The position numbers were made by a program, and so were the translations under genes. Source: CAVYXK01 sp963772445 (GTDB lineage: Bacteria > Pseudomonadota > Alphaproteobacteria > Acetobacterales > Acetobacteraceae). Taken from it: a stretch of 64,000 nucleotides of DNA. Under the pieces are notes generated by a model, which searched no databases, was not told where the DNA came from, and saw nothing but the letters and a program-made list of their open reading frames with translations. The stretch is from the NCBI GenBank assembly GCA_963772445.1, contig CAVYXK010000016.1, forward strand, positions 496,001-560,000, written 5' to 3'. Positions within the stretch are counted from its first letter, which is position 1. Each line of letters starts with the position of its first letter. Below are positions 1 through 8,696 of the stretch, one piece after another.

Positions 1-62
1 GACATGCTGCCTGCCCTGCGCGGCCGCGCGGTTCGTGCCGCGTAGCACCGCCAATCGGGGGA

Positions 63-908
63 ATGCGGTCTCAGATGCCACTCCTGGTCACCAGCGCAGC
101 CGATACCAACGGCGATGGATACGGCGCGCTTCTCGCGTTCGATCTCGACGGCAATACGCTCGGCGCTTTCAGTGATGACCGCCGCATCGCCGATCCACGC
201 GGACTCGGTGTCGATTGGGGTGAAGGGCTGCTCTTTGTCAACAGCGGCGCAAACCGTATTCTCGCGCTCGACAGAGACGGGAAGGTGGTGCGCGACACCG
301 GCCCAATCGAGGGGCTGAACCCAGGCGGAGGTAATTTCGGGCCGGACGGCCGTTATTATGTCGGGCTGCGCAACGCGCGTGCGATCATGGCTTTTGCGAC
401 CAGCCTCGATGGCGTTGGGGAGCATGTCCTCCCGACCGGAGTGGTGCCGTTTCCACGCGGTTTTGCCTTTGGGCAAGACGGTACGCTTTTCCTTGCCTCC
501 GGTATCGGCCCGAACGGCGAGGGTGACAACACCATTGTCTCGTTCGCTCCGAACGAACGCACCCGGCCCACCCGTCTTGTCAAGGATCCGGAACTCAGCC
601 CGCTCGATCGTGCCATCGCGCCCAACGGTAACATTCTCGTCAGCAGCGAACAGCCCTTCGGTTCGCCGGATGCCGTGACCACCGTTCGGGAATATGATGC
701 CACAGATGGTCGTCTCGTCCGCGTCTTCTCGCCACATGGATTGGCCGAATTCAAGAAGCCACGCGGGCTTAGATTCGGACCGGACGGGCATTTCTACTGT
801 GTTGCCCAGGACGAAGTCGTCGCTTTCGATCTCACGACCGGCGAATGCCTTGGCACGGTCGTCACCATGCCCGGCCTGAATGGTCAGGCGCTCATGTTCT
901 TCCCTTGA
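63..908 (+). CDS. NHL/SMP-30-like beta-propeller protein
   Basis: The 281-residue product has no export signal and is built from repeated strand motifs of the SMP-30/NHL type, such as FPRGFAFGQDGTLFLASG near residue 130 and KPRGLRFGPDGHFYCVAQ near residue 230. Such propellers act as lactonases, hydrolases or binding scaffolds; the substrate cannot be read from the sequence. It starts after a weak GGGGGA and may instead begin at codon 5 (ATG at 75). It is the first visible gene of a plus-strand operon: the next gene begins 45 bases downstream. Its position before a ring-cleaving hydrolase and a molybdenum hydroxylase suggests a catabolic role, for example opening a lactone, but this is inference. 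Confidence 0.75.
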   Translation: MRSQMPLLVTSAADTNGDGYGALLAFDLDGNTLGAFSDDRRIADPRGLGVDWGEGLLFVNSGANRILALDRDGKVVRDTGPIEGLNPGGGNFGPDGRYYVGLRNARAIMAFATSLDGVGEHVLPTGVVPFPRGFAFGQDGTLFLASGIGPNGEGDNTIVSFAPNERTRPTRLVKDPELSPLDRAIAPNGNILVSSEQPFGSPDAVTTVREYDATDGRLVRVFSPHGLAEFKKPRGLRFGPDGHFYCVAQDEVVAFDLTTGECLGTVVTMPGLNGQALMFFP

Positions 909-953
909 GACTGCACCCTCGAGGTGGGTCTGCCCTCACGAAAGGAGCCGCTT

Positions 954-1724
954 ATGACAAAGTTCAGCACCTACCGCGACAGCTTCCCCAACGCCCGTCT
1001 GACCCGCTCCAAAACTGGTGTATTGGAAGTGGCGCTGCACACGAACGGAGGCATCCTCGTATTCAATGGATATACCCACGAACAATTCGTCGATCTCTTT
1101 CACGCGATCGGCTCCGATCCCGATAATCGCGTGGTGATCCTGACCGGCAGCGGCAACGCGTTCATGGAGTCGCTTAGCCCCGAAGGCTTCGACTTCTTCA
1201 GCCCGCAGGGCTACGATAAGATATATCGCGAGGGCAAAAAGGTCCTCATGAACATCCTTGATATCGAGGTGCCGCTCATCGCCGCGGTGAATGGCCCGGT
1301 GCGGCTACACTCTGAATATATCCTGCTCTGCGATATCGTGCTGGCCACCCCCTCGACCGTATTTCAGGACAAGCCACATTTCGAATTCGGCATCGTGCCC
1401 GGCGACGGCGTCAATCTGCTCTGGCAAGAGGTGATCGGTAGCGTGCGCGGCCGCTACTTCATCCTTACCCGCCAGGAGCTTGATGCCGAGACAGCCAAGG
1501 AGTGGGGCGCGATCAACGAAATCGTACCCCCCGACAAACTACTCCACCGGGCCCACGAAATTGCCGAAGGGCTCGCCAAGCTGCCGCCGCTTACCTCGAG
1601 CTATACCAGGATCGCGCTGACCCAGAGGCTACGCCGCATCATCGACGAGGGCGTCGGTTACGGCCTCGCGTTGGAGGGTATTAGCGCCGCTGAGGTCGCG
1701 CGCCTAAAGGCAAGGGAGGGTTGA
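954..1724 (+). CDS. Crotonase-fold beta-diketone hydrolase, 6-oxocamphor hydrolase-like
   Basis: The 256-residue protein belongs to the enoyl-CoA hydratase (crotonase) superfamily and most resembles 6-oxocamphor hydrolase, which splits the C-C bond of a bicyclic beta-diketone by a retro-Claisen reaction without CoA. The residues known to matter in that enzyme (His45, His122, His145, Asp154, Glu244) have counterparts here at His42, His119, His142, Asp151 and Glu241, a constant offset of three. The segment FGIVPGDG around residue 145 is the diagnostic stretch. The start at 954 follows an AAAGGAG at good spacing; an upstream in-frame ATG at 924 lacks one. It lies 40 bases before the molybdenum hydroxylase genes. 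The substrate is unknown, but a cyclic 1,3-diketone or similar alicyclic compound is likely. Confidence 0.85.
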   Translation: MTKFSTYRDSFPNARLTRSKTGVLEVALHTNGGILVFNGYTHEQFVDLFHAIGSDPDNRVVILTGSGNAFMESLSPEGFDFFSPQGYDKIYREGKKVLMNILDIEVPLIAAVNGPVRLHSEYILLCDIVLATPSTVFQDKPHFEFGIVPGDGVNLLWQEVIGSVRGRYFILTRQELDAETAKEWGAINEIVPPDKLLHRAHEIAEGLAKLPPLTSSYTRIALTQRLRRIIDEGVGYGLALEGISAAEVARLKAREG

Positions 1725-1764
1725 TCAGTCCAGGGGGGCAGTCAATCGAGGGAACGCGCGGAGA

Positions 1765-2289
1765 ATGAGCAACACGATATCAATCAGCATGACCGTCAAC
1801 GGTCAGGCTCGCACGATCATGGTCGAGCCGCGTACGACGCTGCTTGACGCGCTGCGTGACGAGCTGGGTCTGACCGGAACCAAGAAGGCCTGCGATCGCG
1901 GCGAGTGCGGAGCATGCACCGTGCATATCGACGGGCGCCGCATCCTGTCCTGCATGACACTGGCGGCGATGCAGGAGGGTAGGCAGATCACCACGATCGA
2001 AGGGCTGGAGCGGGACGGCAAGCTCCATCCGGTGCAGGCGGCATTCATCGAGCACGACGGATTTCAGTGCGGCTTCTGTACATCCGGGCAGATCATGTCG
2101 GCCGTCGCCATGATCGAAGAGGCAAGAGCGGGCCGGCCGAGCGCCGCCACGGCTGACGTGAGAAGGCCCTTCACCCTGTCGGACCTGTCGAACGCTGAGA
2201 TCCAGGAGCGGATGAGCGGCAATCTCTGCCGTTGCGCTTGCTACCCGAACATCGTGGACGCCATCGCCGAAGCGGCTGGAAGGAGCTGA
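1765..2289 (+). CDS. Molybdenum hydroxylase, 2Fe-2S subunit
   Basis: Small iron-sulfur subunit (174 residues) of a xanthine dehydrogenase-family enzyme. It passes electrons from the Mo centre to the FAD subunit. An N-terminal ferredoxin-like 2Fe-2S motif (CDRGECGACTVHIDGRRILSC, the cysteines near residues 43-65) is followed by the all-helical second cluster, CGFC near residue 97 and CRCACYP near residue 155. The latter has Ala where CRCTGY is more common. Unlike periplasmic PaoA there is no Tat signal, so a cytoplasmic enzyme is expected. The next gene starts three bases after the stop codon. The length and cysteine pattern make the assignment firm; the substrate is not determined. Confidence 0.95.
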   Translation: MSNTISISMTVNGQARTIMVEPRTTLLDALRDELGLTGTKKACDRGECGACTVHIDGRRILSCMTLAAMQEGRQITTIEGLERDGKLHPVQAAFIEHDGFQCGFCTSGQIMSAVAMIEEARAGRPSAATADVRRPFTLSDLSNAEIQERMSGNLCRCACYPNIVDAIAEAAGRS

Positions 2290-2292
2290 GCC

Positions 2293-3288
2293 ATGCATCC
2301 TTTCACGCTTTCAAGAGCCGAGGATCCAGCAAAAGCTATCGCCGCCCATGCCCGCGACGACCAACTCGCCTTCATTGCCGGTGGTACCGACCTGATCGGC
2401 CTGATGAAGGATCGCGCGACGCTTCCCGCGCGTCTGCTGGATATCAACCATTTGCCTGACATGGCGCGGATCGAAGCCTTGCCGGGCGGTGGCCTGCGCA
2501 TCGGCGCGCTCGCCCGAATGAGCGACGTGGCGGCGAACGTGGAGGTGCGCCAGCGGTTCCCCGTCATCGCCGAGGCGCTACTGTTTGCTGCGTCCGGCCA
2601 ACTCCGAAACATGGCATCAATCGGCGGGAACATCGTGCAGCGTACGCGGTGCGCCTATTTCCGCGATGACGATAGCCCTCCCTGCAACAAACGGCGACCG
2701 GGTTCCGGCTGCTCGGCCCGCTACGGCCTCAATCGCAATCACGCCATCTTCGGATGGTCCGATGCCTGCGTCGCCACCAACGCTTCGGACGCAGCAGTGG
2801 CATTCGCGGCCTTGGATGCGCATGTCATTGTGCATGGAGTCGCCGGAAAACGATCGATCCCGTTCGGGGAGTTCCATCGCCTGCCCGGCAGCACGCCGGA
2901 GCGTGATAATGTGCTCGGTCGGGGCGATCTGATCGTCGCGATCGAAGTGCCCGCCAGCGTTGAGGGGCGCGCCTCGCATTACCTCAAGGTGCGTGATCGC
3001 CAGTCTTACGAGTTTGCGCTCGTTTCCACGGCTGCTGCGGTTGCGACTGATGGCCGGCGCATCCGTTCGGTGCGGCTCGCCTTGGGCGGTGTAGCGCACA
3101 AGCCCTGGCGCCTCACAGCGGCCGAGACGGCGCTGCGCGGGGTCTCATTGGACAATATCGATGCGCTCAAGTCGGCGATCGCCACATCCCCTACGGATGC
3201 CCGGCCGCTCTCCCACAACGCCTTCAAGGTTGAACTGGCCCAGCGCGTCGCTCTGCGCGCGCTGCAAACCGCGGGAGAACGCGCATGA
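2293..3288 (+). CDS. Molybdenum hydroxylase, FAD and 4Fe-4S subunit
   Basis: Medium subunit (331 residues) with the PCMH-type FAD-binding fold: FIAGGTDLIGLMK near residue 30 and ASIGGNIVQRTRC near residue 110. An inserted cysteine cluster around residues 118-140 (RCAYFR, PPCNKR, GSGCSA) is the signature of the YagS/PaoB type, in which this subunit carries an additional 4Fe-4S centre. This places the enzyme with aldehyde oxidoreductase-like members rather than with CO dehydrogenase. It sits between the 2Fe-2S and Mo subunits, and its stop codon overlaps the next start (ATGA at 3285), which indicates translational coupling. Confidence 0.95.
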   Translation: MHPFTLSRAEDPAKAIAAHARDDQLAFIAGGTDLIGLMKDRATLPARLLDINHLPDMARIEALPGGGLRIGALARMSDVAANVEVRQRFPVIAEALLFAASGQLRNMASIGGNIVQRTRCAYFRDDDSPPCNKRRPGSGCSARYGLNRNHAIFGWSDACVATNASDAAVAFAALDAHVIVHGVAGKRSIPFGEFHRLPGSTPERDNVLGRGDLIVAIEVPASVEGRASHYLKVRDRQSYEFALVSTAAAVATDGRRIRSVRLALGGVAHKPWRLTAAETALRGVSLDNIDALKSAIATSPTDARPLSHNAFKVELAQRVALRALQTAGERA

Positions 3289-5498
3289 ACGCCATCGGAC
3301 AGCCGATTTCCCGTGCCGATGGACGGCTCAAAGTCACCGGCGGCGCACGCTACACAGCCGATATTCCCGTTGCCGGTACGGTGCATGCCGCCATCGTACA
3401 CAGCACGATTGCCAATGGCCGGACGGTGTCGATCGACACTACCACAGCCGAGAAAGCGCCGGGCGTGTTGGCGGTGTTCACTCATCGCAACATGCCGCGC
3501 ATGAACCCGACGCCCAAGCCCTGGAGTCACCTTCATCCGCACGGGCAGGGTTACCTGCCACTTCAGGACGATCGGATCCATTACGCCGATCAGCCGATTG
3601 CCCTGGTGGTCGCCGAAGCGCTCGACCAGGCGGCCTACGCCGGGACGCTGATCACTGTCGAATACGAGGCCAAGCAGCCGGTTGTGTTTAGTTCGGAATC
3701 GGCGCAACAGGCGGTCGATGCTCCGCAGTTCCTGTGGCCCGTCGCGTCGTCGGTAGGCGATGCGGATAAGGCGATCGCAGCCAGTGCCGTTAAAATCGAA
3801 CGAACTTACACGACCGCGGATCGCCATCATAATCAGATGGAGCCCCACGTCACGACGGCGGTCTGGGATGCCGGCGGCCGGCTGACGCTTTACGAAACGA
3901 CCCAGCACATCTTCGGCACCAAAGAGTTGGTGGCAATCGTGCTCGGGATACCACCGGAGAAGATCAACGTCGTCTCCCAGTTCCTTGGCGGCGGCTTCGG
4001 CGGCAAGGCTTATGTCTGGCCGCATACCTTGATGGCGGCGCTGGCCGCCAAGGTTTTGAACAGACCGGTCCGAATGCAGCTCACCCGTGCCCAGATGTAC
4101 TCAATGGTCGGCCACCAGGCGGCCACCATTCAGACGATATCGCTGGGGGCGGACAGCAACGGCAAACTGACCGGCATTCACCACGAAAGCATTTCGCCCA
4201 CGCCGGTATTCGATAACTACATCGAGTACGCTGCACTCGCGTCACGACACCTGTGGGCTGCCAGCGGGGGAATCGCGACGAACCACAAGGTCGTCCATGT
4301 GAACCGCAACACGCCGACCGCGATGCGTTCTCCCCACGAGGCGCTCGGCCATGTCGCCCTTGAATGCGCGATAGACGAGCTCGCTTATGCGACAGGTGCC
4401 GATCCGGTCGCGCTGCGGCTGCTCAACGACACCGAGACCGACCCGCTTAGCGGCCGCCCCTTTTCCTCACGTGCTATGCGCAAATGCCTGACGGAGGGAG
4501 CCGCGCGTTTCGGCTGGGACAAGCGGACGCCTGAGCCATGTTCGATGCGCGACGGCCGCTACCTGATCGGCCAGGGGATGGCGGCTGCGATCTATACGCA
4601 CTGGCGCTGGCCAGGGAAAGCGCGGGTCACGCTGAACAGCGACGGCTCGGCACTCGTTGAGGCCGGGACGCATGACCTCGGCACCGGCACTTATACCGTC
4701 ATGCGGCAGGTGGCCGCCGATGCACTGGGTCTGGTGCCGGAGAAGGTCACCGTGCGGTTGGGCGACACGAGGCTGCCCGCGTCGCACCCGTCGATCGGTT
4801 CGGCCACGATGGCCAACGCGGGTGCCTCGGTCATGCTGGCGGGTGAGGCTGCGCGCAACAAGGCGATCGAGCTCGCGCTGACTGGCCGGGACGCGCCGTT
4901 TGCCGGTGCGGGTGCCGACGACGTACGCGTCACCGACGGCAGGCTGGCGCTGGCAGGGAAGAATCTGAACATCAGCTATGCGGAGCTGCTGGCTCGCAAC
5001 GGACTTTCCACGTTAGTGGCTGATGCGGAATACGATCCGGTCCCAGAGGCGGAGGGACCGAAGGCGATCTTCAGTTTCTCCGCGGTATTCGCTGAGGTAC
5101 GGATCGACCCGGACCTTGGGCTGGTGCGCCTGAATCGCTTTATCGGCGCCTACGACGCCGGCCGGATCATCAATCCCATGACCGCGCGCAGCCAGGCGAT
5201 CGGCGGTATTATCTGGGGTGTGGGGCAAGCGCTGCTCGAACAATCCGAGACTGACCCGACGACAGCGCGCTTCCTCAATCGCAACTATTCTGGGTATCTC
5301 GTACCGACCAATGCCGACATCCCGGAACTCGACATCCTGTTCGTCGGCGAGTTCGACGAGGAAGCCAGCCCGCTCGGCGCAAAGGGCCTGGGAGAGCTGA
5401 CTGCCGTATCAGTGGCGCCGGCGATTGCCAATGCCGTCTATCACGCAACCGGCAAGCGGGTGCGCAATCTCCCGATCACCGTGGAAAAGCTGTTGTGA
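3285..5498 (+). CDS. Molybdenum hydroxylase, molybdopterin-binding catalytic subunit
   Basis: Large catalytic subunit (737 residues) of a YagR/PaoC-like xanthine dehydrogenase-family enzyme. Features in order are the N-terminal a/b hammerhead (residues 15-115), the glycine-rich FLGGGFGGKAY near residue 230 that contacts the Mo cofactor, and the C-terminal SPLGAKGLGELTA near residue 700 carrying the expected catalytic Glu. It would hydroxylate a carbon adjacent to a carbonyl or ring nitrogen using water, or oxidise an aldehyde. No cofactor-insertion chaperone (XdhC/PaoD) gene is present in the operon, so maturation must be supplied from elsewhere. Confidence 0.95.
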   Translation: MNAIGQPISRADGRLKVTGGARYTADIPVAGTVHAAIVHSTIANGRTVSIDTTTAEKAPGVLAVFTHRNMPRMNPTPKPWSHLHPHGQGYLPLQDDRIHYADQPIALVVAEALDQAAYAGTLITVEYEAKQPVVFSSESAQQAVDAPQFLWPVASSVGDADKAIAASAVKIERTYTTADRHHNQMEPHVTTAVWDAGGRLTLYETTQHIFGTKELVAIVLGIPPEKINVVSQFLGGGFGGKAYVWPHTLMAALAAKVLNRPVRMQLTRAQMYSMVGHQAATIQTISLGADSNGKLTGIHHESISPTPVFDNYIEYAALASRHLWAASGGIATNHKVVHVNRNTPTAMRSPHEALGHVALECAIDELAYATGADPVALRLLNDTETDPLSGRPFSSRAMRKCLTEGAARFGWDKRTPEPCSMRDGRYLIGQGMAAAIYTHWRWPGKARVTLNSDGSALVEAGTHDLGTGTYTVMRQVAADALGLVPEKVTVRLGDTRLPASHPSIGSATMANAGASVMLAGEAARNKAIELALTGRDAPFAGAGADDVRVTDGRLALAGKNLNISYAELLARNGLSTLVADAEYDPVPEAEGPKAIFSFSAVFAEVRIDPDLGLVRLNRFIGAYDAGRIINPMTARSQAIGGIIWGVGQALLEQSETDPTTARFLNRNYSGYLVPTNADIPELDILFVGEFDEEASPLGAKGLGELTAVSVAPAIANAVYHATGKRVRNLPITVEKLL

Positions 5499-5529
5499 CG
5501 CCGACACCTATTGCGCAATGGAGGAAGGA

Positions 5530-6927
5530 ATGACCCAACCGGAACGGTTTGAAGCCCTGATCCTCGGCAGTGGACAGGGTGGCAAGCTGCTTGCCTGGCA
5601 TCTGGCGCGATCGGGGATACGCACCGCGTCCGTGGAGCGACGTTGGATCGGCGGATCGTGCCCCAACATCGCCTGCATGCCCAGCAAGAATGAGGTCTGG
5701 AGCGCCAGGATCGCGCATATGGTGCATCACGCCGCGCAGTTCGGCACGATAACCGGCTCGGTCGCGACTGACATGGCGAAGGTTCGTCAGCGCAAGCGCG
5801 ACATGGTGAACCGCGAGGTGGCCTTGCATTTGGAGAACTATAAGACAAGCGGCGCGGAATTGATCATGGGCGACGCGCGCTTCGTCGGACCGAAGACGCT
5901 CGAGGTGCACTTGAATGACGGCGGCAGCCGGGTGCTGACGGGCGACCAGGTGTTCATCAACATCGGAACGCATGCGGCAATCCCCCCAATTCCCGGCCTC
6001 GAGGCCGCCCGACCACTCACACACATCGAGCTCCTGGAGCTCGACCGGTTGCCGTCACATCTGATCGTCCTCGGTGGCGGGTATGTCGGCATGGAAATGG
6101 CGCAGGCCTATCGTCGCTTCGGCAGCCGCGTGACCATTATCGAGTCCGGTCCCCAGATCATCGCTCGCGAAGACCCTGATGTCGCGGACGCAATTCAGCG
6201 GATCCTGACTGACGAAGGCATTCGTTTCGTCCTGACAGCCGAAACCCTCAACGTGCAGGGCCGATCCGGAGAGGAAGTCAGCGTCGTCGTACGCACACCC
6301 TCCGGCGAGCAAAAGATCGACGGGAGTGACATCCTGGTCGCCGCCGGGCGCGTTCCGAACACCGCCGGCATCGGGCTCGATGAGGCCGGCGTTGAGCTGG
6401 ACGTTCACGGCTATATTCGCGTCAACGACAGACTGGAGACGACGGTGCCCGATGTCTGGGCCCTAGGGGAATGCGCCGGCAGCCCGCAGTTCACGCACGT
6501 ATCCGTAGACGACTTCCGCATCATTCGAGACAATATGGCGGGAGGAAAGCGCAGCACGCGCGATCGGCTGGTGCCAAACTGTGTGTTCACGGACCCTCCG
6601 CTTGCCCGCGTGGGACTGAGCGAACGCGATGCGCAACGTGATGGTATCAATGCCCGCGTCGCAAAGCTGCCAATGAGCGCTGTGCTCCGGACGGAGACGA
6701 CGGACGAAACCCTAGGCTTCATGAAGGTTCTTGTCGGTGCTAGCGACGACCGCATTCTCGGCTTCACGATGATTGGCGCGGAAGCGGGCGAGGTCATGGC
6801 CGCGGTGCAGACGGCGATGCTGGCGAACCTGCCGTATCCAAGGCTCCGCGACGCCGTCATCGCGCACCTCACGATGGCGGAGGGACTTGGCTTTCTCCTC
6901 TCGAATGTGCCGCCTCGGGCGGAATGA
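5530..6927 (+). CDS. FAD-dependent pyridine nucleotide-disulfide oxidoreductase
   Basis: A 465-residue flavoprotein of the dihydrolipoamide dehydrogenase/mercuric reductase class. It shows an N-terminal Rossmann motif (LILGSGQGG), the redox-active pair in GGSCPNIACMPSKN near residue 40, a second NAD(P) motif LGGGYVGMEMA near residue 180 and the C-terminal dimerisation domain with the HLTMAE histidine-glutamate pair near residue 445. There is no N-terminal heavy-metal domain. The start at 5530 is preceded by GGAGG at five bases; an in-frame ATG at 5518 and longer upstream extensions are less likely. Lying 31 bases after the Mo subunit and before a terminator, it may recycle electrons for the pathway. 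Its actual acceptor is unknown. Confidence 0.9.
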   Translation: MTQPERFEALILGSGQGGKLLAWHLARSGIRTASVERRWIGGSCPNIACMPSKNEVWSARIAHMVHHAAQFGTITGSVATDMAKVRQRKRDMVNREVALHLENYKTSGAELIMGDARFVGPKTLEVHLNDGGSRVLTGDQVFINIGTHAAIPPIPGLEAARPLTHIELLELDRLPSHLIVLGGGYVGMEMAQAYRRFGSRVTIIESGPQIIAREDPDVADAIQRILTDEGIRFVLTAETLNVQGRSGEEVSVVVRTPSGEQKIDGSDILVAAGRVPNTAGIGLDEAGVELDVHGYIRVNDRLETTVPDVWALGECAGSPQFTHVSVDDFRIIRDNMAGGKRSTRDRLVPNCVFTDPPLARVGLSERDAQRDGINARVAKLPMSAVLRTETTDETLGFMKVLVGASDDRILGFTMIGAEAGEVMAAVQTAMLANLPYPRLRDAVIAHLTMAEGLGFLLSNVPPRAE

Positions 6928-6950
6928 TTGGCCGTGCGGAACGCGGGTCG

Positions 6951-6981
6951 GGACCGCCGCCGGTAAAACCGGCGGCGGTCC
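6951..6981. terminator. Strong bidirectional hairpin ending the first operon
   Basis: A perfect 14-bp inverted repeat (GGACCGCCGCCGGT and its complement) with a 3-base loop lies 24 bases after the oxidoreductase stop codon and 8 bases before the end of the convergent GST remnant. No long T-tract follows on either strand, so it is best seen as a strong hairpin terminator or transcript-end stabiliser between convergent genes. Confidence 0.75.
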
Positions 6982-6988
6982 AAGCGGC

Positions 6989-7156
6989 CTAGACGCTGAT
7001 CGCGGGCATGCGGTTATCTGGCAAAAAGGCGAGGAAATCGGGCTTGAACTGGTCGCGGGCGCAGATGTCCACCGGCACGATCCGGTATTCCAGCCCAGCC
7101 TCCTCCGTAGTCTTATGACCGTTGGGCGTCGGCCAGTAGTAAAGATTGGTCATCAT
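6989..7156 (-). pseudogene. Truncated glutathione S-transferase (N-terminal fragment)
   Basis: This 55-codon reading frame begins with a good AGGAG site and MMTNLYYWPTPNGHK, the thioredoxin-fold start of a YfcG/GstB-type glutathione S-transferase. It continues with EEAGLEYRIVPVDI and ends at NRMPAISV, just before the cis-proline/Glu-Ser glutathione-binding motif. About six residues expected after HK are missing in frame, and the whole helical C-terminal domain is absent. Retention of the ribosome site and uninterrupted codons makes a small expressed remnant possible, but no GST activity is expected. A full-length GST of the same class is encoded at 7992. Confidence 0.75.
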
Positions 7157-7179
7157 CCGTCTCCTGTACCGCCGCGGCG

Positions 7180-7842
7180 TCAGGCCGCCTGTTTGCGGGC
7201 GGCGTCTCGCAGCGCGAGCATCAAAGCCTCCGGGTCCGGGCGGCGGGTGTAGTCCGGATTGACCTCGGCGTACGCGATCACCCCGTCAGGCGCGATTACG
7301 AAGCGACCCGGCATCGGCAGGGTCCACGACGGCTCTCCGTTGATCATCGGCAGATTGTTGCCAAAACTCTTGTATATCTCGATCAGCTCGTCAGGCAGCC
7401 GAAACCGCAGGCCGAACGCGGCGGCAACCTCGTTGCCCCGGTCAGTCAGGATCGGGAAGGAGAGGTCATTTTGCCGCACGGATTTGCGGCTGTTGGCGGC
7501 CGACTCTGGCGAGATCGCCACCAGCGAGGCACCGAGTGCCCCAATCTTCGGCATCGCGTCCTGGAGCGCCTGCAACTCCATATTGCAGTACGGGCACCAG
7601 ACGCCGCGGTAGAAGGTGATGACCAGCGGTCCGCGCGCGAGCAGTTCGGCCGAGGCGACCGGGGTCCCGTCCGGCCCCGGCAAGGTAAACACGTGCGCGC
7701 GGTCGCCGGGTTTCAGCGCGCGCTCCGCCTGGCCCGAGGCGATCAGTTCGGCGGTCGCGCGGTGCATTACCTCGACGATGTGCGGAGGCCGCTTGGTCAG
7801 GACCTCGGCACGGTAGGCATCCAGCTTGTCTTGCAACGACAT
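7180..7842 (-). CDS. AhpC/TSA-family peroxiredoxin-like protein
   Basis: The 220-residue product has a thioredoxin-fold AhpC/TSA domain with the motif FYRGVWCPYCNMELQAL around residue 85. The two cysteines spaced CxxC replace the single peroxidatic Cys of classic peroxiredoxins, as in many redoxin-type peroxiredoxin-like proteins. The start at 7842 is preceded by an AGGAGAAG; a longer frame to 7884 has no such site. It is divergent from the GST gene at 7992, with about 150 bases between them that should hold both promoters. A role in hydroperoxide or disulfide reduction in the cytoplasm is likely; the reductant partner is not evident. Confidence 0.88.
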   Translation of the reverse strand: MSLQDKLDAYRAEVLTKRPPHIVEVMHRATAELIASGQAERALKPGDRAHVFTLPGPDGTPVASAELLARGPLVITFYRGVWCPYCNMELQALQDAMPKIGALGASLVAISPESAANSRKSVRQNDLSFPILTDRGNEVAAAFGLRFRLPDELIEIYKSFGNNLPMINGEPSWTLPMPGRFVIAPDGVIAYAEVNPDYTRRPDPEALMLALRDAARKQAA

Positions 7843-7991
7843 GGGTTCTTCTCCTGCGATGGACCGGCGCAACCGCGGCGGCAAAATAGCCCTTGTGCTT
7901 TTAGATCATTCGCTCTAGAATGCAAGCCGATCAAATGCGCCGACCGTGACCGGCGCGCTTGGCAGCCGCTAAACTCTTGAAAGGAAACGAT

Positions 7992-8696
7992 ATGATCCGT
8001 CTCTACTATCACCCCACGCCGAACCCGGCGAAGGTCGCGCTGCTACTCGAAGAACTCGGCATGCCTTATGAAATCGAACCGATCGACACCTTGAAGGGCG
8101 ACCAGCACACGGAGGAGTTCCGGGCCATCAACCCGAACGGCAAGGTACCGGCAATCGTGGACCCCGAGGGACCGGGCGGCGCCGAGACCCGCGTCTTCGA
8201 CTCCAGTGCGATCCTTCTCTATCTAGCGGAGAAGGAGGTCTGCTTCCTTGGCTCTGCCGCGGATCGCGGCGAGTTGCTGTCCTGGCTGTTCTTCATTGCG
8301 ACCGGCCTCGGCCCGTTCTCGGGTCAGGCGGTGCATTTCCAACGCGCCGCGCCGGACAAGCTACCTTATGCAATCAACCGCTACCGGCGGGAGGCAGAGC
8401 GACATTATCGGGTGCTGGACGATCATCTCGCAGGGCGAGCCTACATCGTAGGCAACGAGTACACGATTGTCGATATCTCCGCCTGGGGCTGGGTGGACCG
8501 CGCGAAATTCGTGCTTCCCGGCGCCGAGGAGCCCCTGGTGAACTACCCGAACATCCATCGCTGGTTTCAAACCATCGACTCCCGACCGGCCGTGGCCCGG
8601 GCCCGCCGGGCAGGTGCCGACCATTCCTTCAAGAGGGAACAGGATGAGGAAGCACGGCGCAACTTATTTCCTTCGAACTATCCTGCGGCGGCCTGA
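7992..8696 (+). CDS. Glutathione S-transferase
   Basis: The 234-residue enzyme has the N-terminal thioredoxin domain MIRLYYHPTPNPAKVALLLEE, the glutathione-binding NPNGKVPAIVD with cis-proline and DSSAILLYLAE near residue 75, and an all-helical C-terminal domain with the N-capping motif TIVDISAWGW near residue 158. It resembles YfcG/YghU-type bacterial transferases. The start at 7992 follows AAAGGAAA. Its stop codon overlaps the start of the TetR gene (TGATG), and that gene overlaps the cytochrome gene, so the three form one transcription unit, probably self-regulated by the TetR protein. Confidence 0.93.
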   Translation: MIRLYYHPTPNPAKVALLLEELGMPYEIEPIDTLKGDQHTEEFRAINPNGKVPAIVDPEGPGGAETRVFDSSAILLYLAEKEVCFLGSAADRGELLSWLFFIATGLGPFSGQAVHFQRAAPDKLPYAINRYRREAERHYRVLDDHLAGRAYIVGNEYTIVDISAWGWVDRAKFVLPGAEEPLVNYPNIHRWFQTIDSRPAVARARRAGADHSFKREQDEEARRNLFPSNYPAAA

